Below are positions 45,475 to 54,652 of a DNA stretch of 64,000 nucleotides, one piece after another. The DNA lies in NCBI GenBank assembly GCA_963703125.1, contig OY969790.1, positions 1,240,001-1,304,000 on the forward strand. Reading direction: 5' to 3'. Made by a program: the position numbers and the translations under genes. The DNA is from MFD04716-140 sp963703125. GTDB taxonomy: Bacteria > Bacteroidota > Bacteroidia > Flavobacteriales > Flavobacteriaceae. The notes under the pieces were generated by a model, which saw only the letters and a list, made by a program, of their open reading frames with translations, had not been told where the DNA came from and searched no databases. Position 1 is the first letter of the stretch, and each line of letters begins with the position of its first letter.

Positions 45475-47001
45475 ATGCCAAAATTAGAAGGAAAGTTAGG
45501 GATTGAGGAGTTTTACAAAGTTATTTTTAAGGACGAGCCCATTTTAGTTGATAAAAAAGTTTTTGAAACCGTTCAGCACAGCTTTGATTTCCTAAAGGAG
45601 TTTTCAAAAAATAAAATCATTTACGGAGTCAATACCGGTTTTGGCCCAATGGCCCAATATAAAATCAAAGATTCGGAGCGAACGCAACTGCAGTATAATT
45701 TAATTCGCAGCCACGCTTCGGGAACAGGTAACCCAATACCGCCAAAATATGTAAAAGCTGCCATGCTAGCGAGGCTTAATACCCTGAGTCTAGGAAACTC
45801 CGGGGTGCATATATCGGTAATTGAAACCATGACCGATTTGATCAATAAGGATATAACTCCGCTTATTTATGAGCATGGCGGAGTGGGGGCCAGTGGCGAT
45901 TTAGTGCAGTTGGCGCATTTGGCATTGGTACTTATCGGTGAAGGTGAAGTTTTCTATAAGGGAGATCTAAGATCTACAAAGGAAGTATTTGAAATTGAGG
46001 GGGTAAAACCCATATCAATTGAAATACGCGAAGGGCTCGCCTTGATCAACGGAACTTCCGTAATGACAGGGGTGGGAATCGTAAATGCCATTTATACTCG
46101 AAGGTTGTTAGAGTGGATGATCGCTTGCTCCTCGGCGATCAACGAATTGGTAGAGGCCTATGACGATCATCTGTCATATGACCTCAATCAAACCAAAAAA
46201 CACAAAGGACAAAGAGAGATTGCGAGATCCATGCGCAGCCACCTAAAAGATAGCACCCTGACCAGAAAACGAGAGCACCATTTGTATACCAATAATAATG
46301 GGGTAACCGTGTTCGAGGAAAAAGTACAGGAATATTATTCCATTAGATGTGTACCCCAAATTTTGGGGCCTGTTTTGGACACACTGAACGAAGTGGAACG
46401 CATATTAATAGAAGAGGTCAATTCTGCCAATGACAATCCCATTGTTGATGTTGACAAAAAACATGTATACCATGGTGGTAATTTTCACGGGGATTATGTT
46501 TCCTTGGAAATGGATAAGCTAAAAATTGTGGTAACGAAATTGAGCATGTTGGCCGAACGTCAATTAAATTACTTAATGAACTCAAAGCTCAACGATATTT
46601 TGCCTCCTTTTGTAAATCTCGGGAAGTTAGGTTTAAACTTTGGAATGCAAGGTGTTCAATTTACGGCCACGTCGACCACTGCTGAAAACCAGATGTTGTC
46701 AAACCCTATGTACGTGCACAGTATTCCCAACAATAATGACAATCAAGATATTGTTAGCATGGGCACAAATGCGGCTTTAATAACAAAAAAAGTCATCGAA
46801 AATGCCTTCGAGGTTGTCGCCATCGAGCTTATTACGGTCATACAGGCCATAGAATATTTAAAGGTTCAGGAAAGAGTATCTTCCAAGACCAAAAAAATGT
46901 ATGATGCCATTAGAATAATAGTTCCCCCATTTGCCGAGGATATGGTCATGTATCCTTTTGTAAACCAAGTAAAGAACTTTATTATTAACCATGAAAATTA
47001 A
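45475..47001 (+). CDS. Tyrosine ammonia-lyase of the flexirubin pathway
   Basis: MIO-dependent aromatic amino acid lyase, 508 residues, producing 4-coumarate from tyrosine as the flexirubin aryl starter. The MIO-forming triad Ala139-Ser-Gly is in GGVGASGDLVQL; the catalytic Tyr50 is in IIYGVNTGFGPMAQY. The selectivity pair is Ser79-His80 (LIRSHASGTG), as in F. johnsoniae TAL from memory, rather than the His-Leu of Rhodobacter TAL. C-terminal segments such as FTATSTTAENQMLSNPMYVH also match that enzyme. Histidine lyase is the alternative by family name but unlikely in this context. Confidence 0.92.
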   Translation: MPKLEGKLGIEEFYKVIFKDEPILVDKKVFETVQHSFDFLKEFSKNKIIYGVNTGFGPMAQYKIKDSERTQLQYNLIRSHASGTGNPIPPKYVKAAMLARLNTLSLGNSGVHISVIETMTDLINKDITPLIYEHGGVGASGDLVQLAHLALVLIGEGEVFYKGDLRSTKEVFEIEGVKPISIEIREGLALINGTSVMTGVGIVNAIYTRRLLEWMIACSSAINELVEAYDDHLSYDLNQTKKHKGQREIARSMRSHLKDSTLTRKREHHLYTNNNGVTVFEEKVQEYYSIRCVPQILGPVLDTLNEVERILIEEVNSANDNPIVDVDKKHVYHGGNFHGDYVSLEMDKLKIVVTKLSMLAERQLNYLMNSKLNDILPPFVNLGKLGLNFGMQGVQFTATSTTAENQMLSNPMYVHSIPNNNDNQDIVSMGTNAALITKKVIENAFEVVAIELITVIQAIEYLKVQERVSSKTKKMYDAIRIIVPPFAEDMVMYPFVNQVKNFIINHEN

Positions 47002-48163
47002 TAGCATTATGAGAACATTCAGCATTTTTATTTTGGCAGGTCTATGCAATCTTTCCACATTGTTTTCCCAAGAACTGGCATTGGTAAGGGAAAATGAAAA
47101 GTTTGGTTACATTGATAAGACGGGTAATTACGTAATTGAGGCACAATTTGATAAGGCGGCCAGTTTTTCGGGAAAATATGCGGCAGCCCAAAAAGACGGA
47201 AAATGGGGCTTTATTGACACTAGCGGAAAATGGGCAATTCAGCCTGAATATGATAGGGTAAAGGAATTTAATTCCGGTTTTGCCCTTGTCATGAAAAACG
47301 AACAGTGGAGCTATATAGATGGGTCTGGAAAGGCATTGGAAACACCCGCTTCGGACAAATACTTCGATTTTAATAACGGAGTGGCCCTATTTAAATCCGG
47401 TGAAAAAATAGGCCTTCTTGGCACAGATGGAAAATTGATTATGGAGCCGAAATACGACATGATCAAAAATTTCCATAGTGGGTTTGCCAAAGTAAAAGAG
47501 GGTGAAAAATGGGGTATGATCGATCAAAAGGGAAATCTGACAATACCCGCGGAGTATGATGAATTGGGTACATATAGTCCAAACGGGGTTTGGGGTAAAA
47601 AAGGAGCCGATCTCGGAGTTATTGTCGATGGTAAGCTTAAGGTGGTTTCTGGAGCCGATAAAATTTACAATTTTCATTCTACATCGTCTTTGACCTATGC
47701 CCGTAAGGGTAAAAAATGGGGTTTTATCAATAAAAATGGTGATTGGGTAATTGAGCCCGCTTATGACAAAGTCAAAACATTCTCAAAAGGTTTGGCGCCT
47801 GTTGCCAATGGTAAAACTTGGGGATACATCAATGAAAAAGGCGACCAGGTAATTCCTTCAAATTATAAGGACGCCGAAATTTTCGCCAACAACGGACTCG
47901 CACCCGTGAAGGATAAAAAATGGGGATTCGTAGATGCCTCTGGCAAACTGGTCATTCCCATGGAGTATGATATCACAGCCGGACTTTCATTTGTCATGTC
48001 AGGTTTTAAAAAAGGATTTATAAATGGTCTGGCTCGAGTTAAATCCAAAGACGGATGGGGGTTTCTCAATGAAAAGGGTGAAGTTTTGGGAAATAAGTGG
48101 TTTCAAAATGCGGAATCATTTGAAGATGTTGCCAAAGACATTAGTGGGGAAGACGAGGAATAA
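46991..48163 (+). CDS. Exported WG-repeat protein inside the flexirubin operon
   Basis: About 390 residues; the start at 46991 overlaps the TAL stop by 11 bp, and 47009 is the alternative directly before the signal peptide (MRTFSIFILAGLCNLSTLFS). At least seven WG-type repeats follow, each with a KWGFID/KWGMID/TWGYIN core then a K/S-G-x-x-x-I-P/Q-x-x-Y-D consensus. These beta-rich repeats are used for binding in other proteins, but no role in pigment synthesis is known to me. Stop and next start (fabG, 48164) abut exactly, which argues for true operon membership. Confidence 0.88.
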   Translation: MKINSIMRTFSIFILAGLCNLSTLFSQELALVRENEKFGYIDKTGNYVIEAQFDKAASFSGKYAAAQKDGKWGFIDTSGKWAIQPEYDRVKEFNSGFALVMKNEQWSYIDGSGKALETPASDKYFDFNNGVALFKSGEKIGLLGTDGKLIMEPKYDMIKNFHSGFAKVKEGEKWGMIDQKGNLTIPAEYDELGTYSPNGVWGKKGADLGVIVDGKLKVVSGADKIYNFHSTSSLTYARKGKKWGFINKNGDWVIEPAYDKVKTFSKGLAPVANGKTWGYINEKGDQVIPSNYKDAEIFANNGLAPVKDKKWGFVDASGKLVIPMEYDITAGLSFVMSGFKKGFINGLARVKSKDGWGFLNEKGEVLGNKWFQNAESFEDVAKDISGEDEE

Positions 48164-48907
48164 ATGACGGACAGGAAAAAATACGCTTTAATTACAGGTG
48201 GTTCAAGAGGAATTGGCAAGGCCATATGTATCCAATTGGCCAAAGATTCAGATTATACCATTCTTATAAATTATACCAAGAATAAAGATGCCGCGGAAGA
48301 AACACTCAAATTAGTTGTTGAGGCAGGGGGAACCGGAGAATTATTGAAGTTTGATGTGTCTCATGGTGAAACGGTAAATAAGGTGCTTGACTCTTGGCAT
48401 GAAGAAAATAAAGAAGCTATAATTGAGGTAATCGTAAATAATGCAGGAATAACAAAAGACGGATTGTTCATGTGGATGAAGCCCGAAGATTGGAATGATG
48501 TTATCAACACCAGTCTAAATGGTTTCTTTAATGTCACCAATAATCTGATTCAAAAATTATTGGTCAATAAATACGGAAGAATCGTAAATATGGTTTCGGT
48601 CTCGGGCTTAAAGGGCACTCCGGGCCAAGTAAATTATTCGGCCGCCAAAGGTGCGATAATTGCAGCTACAAAAGCACTGGCACAAGAAGTGGCCAAAAGA
48701 AACGTTACAGTAAATGCAGTAGCACCGGGTTTTATCAATACTGATATGACGGGCGAGCTTGATGAAAAGGAACTAAAGAAAATGATTCCCATGAACCGAT
48801 TCGGAAATCCTGAAGAAGTGGCGCATTTGGTATCATTTTTAGTTTCGAAAAATGCATCTTATATTACCGGTGAAGTTGTGAATATCAATGGTGGGATTTA
48901 TTCCTAA
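48164..48907 (+). CDS. fabG: 3-oxoacyl-ACP reductase, FabG-like
   Basis: Short-chain dehydrogenase/reductase of 247 residues reducing the 3-keto group of the growing acyl-ACP with NADPH. The cofactor motif TGGSRGIGKA is at the N-terminus, NNAG mid-protein, the catalytic Ser in VSVSGLKG, and Tyr/Lys in NYSAAKGA. It starts immediately after the WG-repeat stop codon. Its place between TAL and a ketosynthase assigns it to the polyene-forming cycle rather than housekeeping fatty-acid synthesis. Confidence 0.93.
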   Translation: MTDRKKYALITGGSRGIGKAICIQLAKDSDYTILINYTKNKDAAEETLKLVVEAGGTGELLKFDVSHGETVNKVLDSWHEENKEAIIEVIVNNAGITKDGLFMWMKPEDWNDVINTSLNGFFNVTNNLIQKLLVNKYGRIVNMVSVSGLKGTPGQVNYSAAKGAIIAATKALAQEVAKRNVTVNAVAPGFINTDMTGELDEKELKKMIPMNRFGNPEEVAHLVSFLVSKNASYITGEVVNINGGIYS

Positions 48908-48930
48908 GGAGCGTTTGGCCTTTTATGACT

Positions 48931-50160
48931 ATGAAGAGAGTGGTAATTACAGGAATGGGAATTTACTCGTGTATCGGAAAAAATCTGGACGAGGTCAAAA
49001 ACTCATTGTATAAAGGCACTTCGGGTATAGTTTTGGATGAAGAAAGAATTTCTTTTGGTTATCGGTCTCCCCTTACCGGCAAAGTTGAGGAGCCTGATTT
49101 AAAAAATGTATTGTCGCGCAGACAACGCATCAGTTTAGGGGAAGAAGGCGCCTTTGCCTATGCGGCAACGGTAGAAGCCCTGAACAATGCTAAATTGACT
49201 CAGGAATTCTTAGCCAGTAATGAAGTAGGCATTATCTATGGTAATGATAGTACGGCAAAGTCCGTAATCGAGTCCATAGATACGGTAAGAGAGAAAAAGG
49301 ATACTACCTTGGTTGGGTCCGGGGCTATTTTCAAGGCCATGAATTCAACCATTACCATGAACCTATCCACCATCTTTACCCTAACGGGAATTAATTTTAC
49401 TTTGAGTGCCGCCTGTGCCAGTGGCTCCCATGCCATTGGAATGGGATACCACCTAATAAAAAGTGGGTTACAGGATATTATCATATGCGGTGGTGCCCAA
49501 GAAATAAACAAACTGGCCATGGCCAGTTTTGATGGTCTTGGAGTTTTCGCCACGGATATTGAAAATCCCAAGAAAGCTTCACGCCCCTTTGATATTGGCA
49601 GAAACGGACTGGTCCCCAGTGGGGGTGGCGCAACCCTTGTGCTCGAGAGTTACGAGTCGGCCATACAAAGAGGAGCCCCAATTTTAGGCGAAGTCATTGG
49701 TTATGGGTTTTCATCAAATGGTGCACACATTTCCACGCCCAATGTTGATGGCCCGACCCGTGCCATGCAAAAAGCACTGTTGGATGCCAATTTAGAGGCA
49801 TCTGCCATAGATTACGTAAATGCACATGCAACCTCCACACCGGTGGGAGATTCAAATGAGGCAAAGGCCATCTTCAATGTTTTTGGCTCAAACGGGCCCT
49901 ATGTAAGCTCAACCAAATCTATGACAGGACATGAATGCTGGATGGCGGGTGCAAGCGAAATAATTTATTCAATGTTGATGATGCAACATTCTTTTGTGGC
50001 GCCCAATATAAACCTTGAAAACCCTGATGAAGATTCGGCCAAATTAAATTTAGTCAACAAAACCTTAGATAAAAAAATTGACGTATTTTTGTCAAATTCT
50101 TTCGGATTTGGCGGTACAAATTCCGCTTTAGTTATAAAAAATTGCGCCATAAATGAATAA
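48931..50160 (+). CDS. Beta-ketoacyl-ACP synthase (FabF-like) of the pigment cluster
   Basis: About 409-residue thiolase-fold condensing enzyme. All catalytic residues are present: Cys in SAACASGSHAIG, His in VNAHATSTPVGD, and His in MTGHECWMAGASE. The start at 48931 (MKRVVITGMG) is preferred over 48925. Its end overlaps the ACP start by 8 bp. It probably elongates polyketide or polyene intermediates bound to the adjacent ACP. It is one of three full ketosynthases and one DarB-type synthase in the cluster. Confidence 0.93.
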   Translation: MKRVVITGMGIYSCIGKNLDEVKNSLYKGTSGIVLDEERISFGYRSPLTGKVEEPDLKNVLSRRQRISLGEEGAFAYAATVEALNNAKLTQEFLASNEVGIIYGNDSTAKSVIESIDTVREKKDTTLVGSGAIFKAMNSTITMNLSTIFTLTGINFTLSAACASGSHAIGMGYHLIKSGLQDIIICGGAQEINKLAMASFDGLGVFATDIENPKKASRPFDIGRNGLVPSGGGATLVLESYESAIQRGAPILGEVIGYGFSSNGAHISTPNVDGPTRAMQKALLDANLEASAIDYVNAHATSTPVGDSNEAKAIFNVFGSNGPYVSSTKSMTGHECWMAGASEIIYSMLMMQHSFVAPNINLENPDEDSAKLNLVNKTLDKKIDVFLSNSFGFGGTNSALVIKNCAINE

Positions 50161-50395
50161 AGAAGTTATTATTGATAAGATAAACGACTTTCTTATAGAT
50201 GAGTTTGAAGTTGAAGAAGAGGAAATATCCCCAGAAGCAAACCTAAAGGATACCCTTGAACTGGACAGTCTGGATTTTGTTGATCTGGTGGTTGCGGTTG
50301 AGGCCAATTTTGGTGTTAAATTAGTTGGTGAGGACTTCGTAAATGTGGTTACCCTACAAAATTTCTACGATCTTATTGAGCGAAAAATACGCTGA
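50153..50395 (+). CDS. Acyl carrier protein
   Basis: 80-residue four-helix acidic protein. The phosphopantetheine attachment Ser is in LELDSLDFVDLV near residue 41. It overlaps the preceding ketosynthase gene by 8 bp. It carries intermediates of flexirubin chain assembly; a second, distinct ACP lies at 59883. Confidence 0.93.
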   Translation: MNKEVIIDKINDFLIDEFEVEEEEISPEANLKDTLELDSLDFVDLVVAVEANFGVKLVGEDFVNVVTLQNFYDLIERKIR

Positions 50396-50411
50396 AACCA
50401 AGTAAAATCAC

Positions 50412-51293
50412 ATGGCAACTGAATGGGAAGGAAAATCCAGAGGTACCGTACTTGGATATAGAATTTTCATTTTCTTCATAAAAAAACTTGGATTACCGGC
50501 CGCTTATTTTCTATTGCGATTTGTGGCCCTTTATTTTTGCCTCTTCTCTAGAAAAGGCACCAGAGCTATTTACCATTACTTTCATAAAATCAAGAAATAC
50601 CCAAAATTAAAAAGTGTCCTTTGTGTTTATAAAAACAATTATGTTTTTGGTCAAACCATTATTGATAAGGTTGCCATATCGTCCGGTATGCGGAATCGCT
50701 TTTCTTATGAATTTGATGGTGTAGAGAATATAACTTCTTTGTTAAAAGAAGGTAAGGGTGGAATTCTGATAAGTGCCCATGTAGGAAATTTTGAAATTGC
50801 GGAATACTTTTTTGAGGATCTTGATACCAAATCCCAAATAAATCTGGTAACAACAGATGCGGAGCATGCGCATATAAAGTCCTACTTAGAAAGCGTTACC
50901 TCTAGATCAAAGATTAAATTTATTTTGGTCAAGGATGATTTGTCGCATATTTTTGGAATAAACAGTGCCCTCGACAAAGGTGAATTGGTCTGCTTTACCG
51001 GGGATCGCTTTTTTGAGGGTCAAAAAACTTTGAAAGAACTATTCTTGGGCGAACAAGCTAAATTCCCGGCGGGGCCCTTTCTGTTAGCTTCACGATTGAA
51101 AGTTCCCGTTCTTTTCGTGTATGTAATGAAAGAAACGAATAAACATTATCATCTATTTGCGCGAAAGGCAGAAGCAAGTCAGAGAGATGCCCAGACATTA
51201 TTACGGAGTTACTTACACAGCGTGGAATTGATTTTATCGAAATACCCGCTTCAATGGTTCAATTATTTCGATTTTTGGAAACACAAAAACTAA
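50412..51293 (+). CDS. LpxL-like lysophospholipid/lipid A acyltransferase
   Basis: 293-residue inner-membrane-associated acyltransferase of the HtrB/LpxL family. The HX4(D/E) motif is HVGNFE near residue 118 (ISAHVGNFEIAEYF). An N-terminal hydrophobic helix (AAYFLLRFVALYFCLF) would anchor it. In pigment clusters such enzymes are thought to move the finished acyl chain to a lipid acceptor; the acceptor is unknown. It is 16 bp after the ACP gene and 1 bp before darA. Confidence 0.88.
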   Translation: MATEWEGKSRGTVLGYRIFIFFIKKLGLPAAYFLLRFVALYFCLFSRKGTRAIYHYFHKIKKYPKLKSVLCVYKNNYVFGQTIIDKVAISSGMRNRFSYEFDGVENITSLLKEGKGGILISAHVGNFEIAEYFFEDLDTKSQINLVTTDAEHAHIKSYLESVTSRSKIKFILVKDDLSHIFGINSALDKGELVCFTGDRFFEGQKTLKELFLGEQAKFPAGPFLLASRLKVPVLFVYVMKETNKHYHLFARKAEASQRDAQTLLRSYLHSVELILSKYPLQWFNYFDFWKHKN

Positions 51294-51294
51294 A

Positions 51295-52221
51295 ATGAAG
51301 GAAGTACTTATAATTTACTATTCCCAAACGGGCCAATTGTTTGATATCCTTAGAAATATCTCCATGAACATGGAATCGGAAAACATCAATATTTCCTATT
51401 ATGAGATAGTGCCGGAAGCACCTTTTGAATTTCCTTGGAAAAAGGAAAAGTTCTACGATACCTTTCCAGAATCATTTTTACAAATTCCGATAAAGTTGAA
51501 TTCACCGCCACAAGAAGTCCTTTACAAAAAATATGATTTGGTAATTTTAGGATATCAAGTATGGTATTTGACCCCATCCATTCCCGTAAATTCATTTTTA
51601 AAATCCAGTCACGCAAAAAAACTACTAAAGAACACCCCTGTAATTACGCTGGTCGCTTGTAGGAATATGTGGCTCCAGGCTCAGGAAAAAATGAAACGAC
51701 TTTTACGGGACGTAGAGGCAACATTAGTAGGTCATATAGCTTTAGTGGACAAGCACAATAATCATCTTAGTGTTATAACCATATCACATTGGATGTTTTC
51801 TGGTAGAAAGGACAGGTACCTAGGTATATTTCCAAAACCAGGGGTCTCCGATACCGATATTGAAAATGCCATCCGATTTGGGGTACCGATCAAAGAAGCC
51901 TTGCTTGATGGAACGCTATCACACTTACAAGAAAAATTAGTGAAATTGAATGCGGTACACGTTAATCCTTTCCTTGTCAGAACTGATGAGCGGGGCAATG
52001 TACTGTTTTCGAAATGGGCAAATCTGATCATCAAAAAAGGCAATCCCGGACATCCCAAAAGACTTAAATGGATTGCTTTGTTCAAATTTTATTTGTTATT
52101 TGCCATATGGGTAATTTCACCAATAGTTTTTATTGTATTTTTGCTGACTTATTTGCCCATGTACCAAAAGAGAAATAGGGAGAAGAACTATTATTCCTCT
52201 GTTGCGTTAAAGGAGAATTAA
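51295..52221 (+). CDS. darA: Dialkylresorcinol condensing enzyme DarA
   Basis: 308 residues with a flavodoxin-like N-terminus (MKEVLIIYYSQTGQL) and a hydrophobic C-terminal helix (LFKFYLLFAIWVISPIVFIV). It is the DarA-type protein that, with DarB, makes dialkylresorcinol in Pseudomonas and flexirubin producers. The assignment rests on resemblance to DarA from memory and on the adjoining DarB gene, which overlaps it by one base. DarA is generally assigned the aromatisation of the cyclohexanedione product of DarB. Confidence 0.88.
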   Translation: MKEVLIIYYSQTGQLFDILRNISMNMESENINISYYEIVPEAPFEFPWKKEKFYDTFPESFLQIPIKLNSPPQEVLYKKYDLVILGYQVWYLTPSIPVNSFLKSSHAKKLLKNTPVITLVACRNMWLQAQEKMKRLLRDVEATLVGHIALVDKHNNHLSVITISHWMFSGRKDRYLGIFPKPGVSDTDIENAIRFGVPIKEALLDGTLSHLQEKLVKLNAVHVNPFLVRTDERGNVLFSKWANLIIKKGNPGHPKRLKWIALFKFYLLFAIWVISPIVFIVFLLTYLPMYQKRNREKNYYSSVALKEN

Positions 52222-53354
52222 TGAACGACGTTTATATTACAAGAATTGCCAAGTTTTTGCCTAATAAACCTATTGATAATGACCAGATGGAAGAAAAACT
52301 GGGAATTATTAATGGTAAGGAGTCAAAAGCAAGAAGGGTTGTGCTGCGCAACAATCAAATAAAGACCCGATATTATGCAATTGACGACGATGGCAATGTT
52401 ACCCATAACAATGCCCAGTTGACGGCTCTTGCCATTGAAAATTTGTGCGATTCCGATTTCTCAAAGGAGGATATAGAATTACTATCCTGCGGAACTTCAA
52501 GTCCGGATCAGATACTGCCCTCGCATGCCTCAATGGTGCACGGTTTTTTGAAGAACGGAAATATAGAAATAAACTCCCCTTCCGGTGCCTGTTGTTCGGG
52601 AATGAACGCACTCAAGTACGGGTTTCTTTCGGTAAAGACCGGTCAGGTCAATAATGCAGTTTGTGCAGGTTCTGAACGAACTTCATCTTGGATGAAATCC
52701 GACATTTTTGCCAACGAAGTTGAACACTTAAAAGAACTGGAAAGCAGCCCTATTCTTTCCTTCAATAAAGAGTTTTTACGCTGGATGCTTTCCGATGGGG
52801 CCGGTGCGGTTTTACTCGAGAATCAACCAAAAGGCAGGACTCCTTTGAAAATTGAGTGGATGGAGGGTTATTCCTATGCATTTGAAATGGAAACCTGTAT
52901 GTATGCCGGTGGAGATAAACTTGAGGACGGTAATCTAAAACCTTGGAGTGAATTTCCTGCAGAAGAGTGGGGAAAAATGTCTCTATTCGCCATGAAACAA
53001 GATACACGCCTTTTAGGGGAGAACATTCTTCAAAAAGGAGTCGACAGTCTAAAACAGGCCATGGAAAAACACCAAATTGGTCCTGAAGATGTTGATTATT
53101 ACCTGCCCCATATTTCATCTTACTATTTTAAGGAAGGCCTTTACAATGAATTGAAGCACCAAGGAGTAGAGATGCCATGGGAAAAATGGTTCTTGAACTT
53201 ACAAAAAGTTGGCAATGTAGGTGCTGCATCCATTTTTGTAATGTTAGAAGAATTGGTCAATTCCGGCTCCCTAAAGAAAGGGGACAAAATGTTGTTACAT
53301 GTTCCTGAAAGTGCGCGGTTTTCATATACATACGCATATTTAACCGTATGTTAA
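52221..53354 (+). CDS. darB: Dialkylresorcinol synthase DarB (ketosynthase III-like)
   Basis: 377-residue KAS III-type condensing enzyme. Active-site Cys is in SPSGACCSGMNALKYGF and a conserved His-Ile pair in YLPHISSYYFKEG. A catalytic Asn-like position is NVGAASIFVMLEEL. It joins two beta-keto acyl chains to form the resorcinol precursor. It overlaps darA by a single base and is directly followed by the dehydratases. Confidence 0.92.
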   Translation: MNDVYITRIAKFLPNKPIDNDQMEEKLGIINGKESKARRVVLRNNQIKTRYYAIDDDGNVTHNNAQLTALAIENLCDSDFSKEDIELLSCGTSSPDQILPSHASMVHGFLKNGNIEINSPSGACCSGMNALKYGFLSVKTGQVNNAVCAGSERTSSWMKSDIFANEVEHLKELESSPILSFNKEFLRWMLSDGAGAVLLENQPKGRTPLKIEWMEGYSYAFEMETCMYAGGDKLEDGNLKPWSEFPAEEWGKMSLFAMKQDTRLLGENILQKGVDSLKQAMEKHQIGPEDVDYYLPHISSYYFKEGLYNELKHQGVEMPWEKWFLNLQKVGNVGAASIFVMLEELVNSGSLKKGDKMLLHVPESARFSYTYAYLTVC

Positions 53355-53792
53355 ATGAGCTTGTTGGAAACCAACATAACCGATCCAGGTATTATTCAAA
53401 ATTTGATTCCTCAAAAGCCGCCATTTGTAATGGTGGACAAACTCACTTATTACTCAGAGGACAAAATAGTATCCGGACTGCAAATCTCCAAGGATAATCT
53501 TTTTTCCAAGGATGGCATATTTGAAGCTCCTGGTCTTATTGAAAACATGGCGCAAACGGTAGCTCTTCATACGGGATATCAATTTTTCCTAAAAAAAAAG
53601 GCCGCTCCGGTAGGTTATATTGGGGCTATTAAGAAGGTAGAGATTGGCATGTTGCCAAGAGTAGGCCAACAATTGACCACAACGGTGAAAATTCTTCATG
53701 AAATTATGGGTGTTACCCTAGTAAATGCCGTTATTGAATGTGAAGGTATTCAAATAGCCTCAAGTGAAATGAAAACTGTATTGGCTATTTAA
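53355..53792 (+). CDS. FabZ-like hotdog protein lacking the catalytic histidine
   Basis: 145-residue hotdog-fold protein of the hydroxyacyl-ACP dehydratase family. The FabZ active-site motif HRyPFLLVD appears here as QKPPFVMVD near residue 19, with Gln in place of His; the partner Glu is kept in GLIENMAQ. It probably cannot dehydrate alone and may be the structural half of a heterodimer with the next gene, which keeps the His. Heteromeric dehydratases are known in aryl polyene systems. No gap separates it from darB or the next gene. Confidence 0.85.
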   Translation: MSLLETNITDPGIIQNLIPQKPPFVMVDKLTYYSEDKIVSGLQISKDNLFSKDGIFEAPGLIENMAQTVALHTGYQFFLKKKAAPVGYIGAIKKVEIGMLPRVGQQLTTTVKILHEIMGVTLVNAVIECEGIQIASSEMKTVLAI

Positions 53793-54248
53793 ATGAAAGA
53801 GATCCGGAACAATATAGACATAAGAAAATTTCTTCCGCATAGAGATCCTATGCTTATGGTCAACAACATCATATCCATTGATTCAGAAACCGTTACGGCC
53901 GAGTTTTATATTCCTTCGGATTGCATTTTCGTTGAAAACAACATCTTATCGGAAACGGGGCTCATTGAAAATGCGGCACAAGTGTGTTCCGCAATTGTCG
54001 GACAGAGTTACTTTGATGTGGACGACATTGAGGGTAAGGGCAATAAAATAGTGGGCTATATAAGTGCGATTAAAAAGGTGGAGATTTTTCAACTACCCAA
54101 AGTGGAAGACACTTTAATTACCAAGGCTAAACTAATTTCTAGATACGATGCTGATGAAATGAGCATTTGCACCATTACAGGTTCCACTTTTAGAAATGAC
54201 GATTTAATTGTAGATTGTACTCTGAATTTCTTAATTCATGAAATCTGA
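53793..54248 (+). CDS. FabZ-like 3-hydroxyacyl-ACP dehydratase
   Basis: 151-residue hotdog protein. The motif PHRDPMLMVN near residue 16 keeps the catalytic His and GLIENAAQ the Glu. It is a clear paralogue of the preceding gene (shared GYI-AIKKVEI segment) and the likely active subunit. It introduces the double bonds of the polyene. It overlaps the next gene by one base. Confidence 0.87.
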   Translation: MKEIRNNIDIRKFLPHRDPMLMVNNIISIDSETVTAEFYIPSDCIFVENNILSETGLIENAAQVCSAIVGQSYFDVDDIEGKGNKIVGYISAIKKVEIFQLPKVEDTLITKAKLISRYDADEMSICTITGSTFRNDDLIVDCTLNFLIHEI

Positions 54249-54649
54249 TGCGAAAAGAAGAAGTACCTCAGGACAAAAGCAATCTAGCGTCCGCTAATTT
54301 TAGGGAACTTTGTTATGCAGTTGATGACAATGGCGAATATACAACTGCCAATAGTACGGGATGGGACCCCAAAACTATCGCCCTTGACAATGCCATAAAG
54401 GAAATTGAAGAGCGTGTTGAGGATGCGAAAAAAAGAGTATTTGAAAATAAAACAAGTCCGATAGAATATTATATGGAGCTGCACAAAATGGATATCGGAA
54501 TTTTAGCGAGTTATGTCGGGTTCTGGCAGTGGCGCGTTAAAAGACATTTTAAGCCTGCGGTCTTTAAGAAATTAAACACAAGTACTTTACAAAAGTATGC
54601 AACAGTTTTCGAGATTAGCATCGAAAAACTTCAGCATATTAAACCATAA
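54248..54649 (+). CDS. Protein of unknown function in the flexirubin cluster
   Basis: 133-residue cytoplasmic protein with no signal peptide. The middle is charged and helical (ALDNAIKEIEERVEDAKKRV). The C-terminal part (ILASYVGFWQWRVKRHFKP, then LQKYATVFEISIEKL) has a spacing reminiscent of Cro/C1-type helix-turn-helix proteins, a weak resemblance. It is translationally linked to the dehydratase upstream (1-bp overlap) and lies 3 bp before the BtrH-like gene. Function not known. Confidence 0.82.
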   Translation: MRKEEVPQDKSNLASANFRELCYAVDDNGEYTTANSTGWDPKTIALDNAIKEIEERVEDAKKRVFENKTSPIEYYMELHKMDIGILASYVGFWQWRVKRHFKPAVFKKLNTSTLQKYATVFEISIEKLQHIKP

Positions 54650-54652
54650 TTC

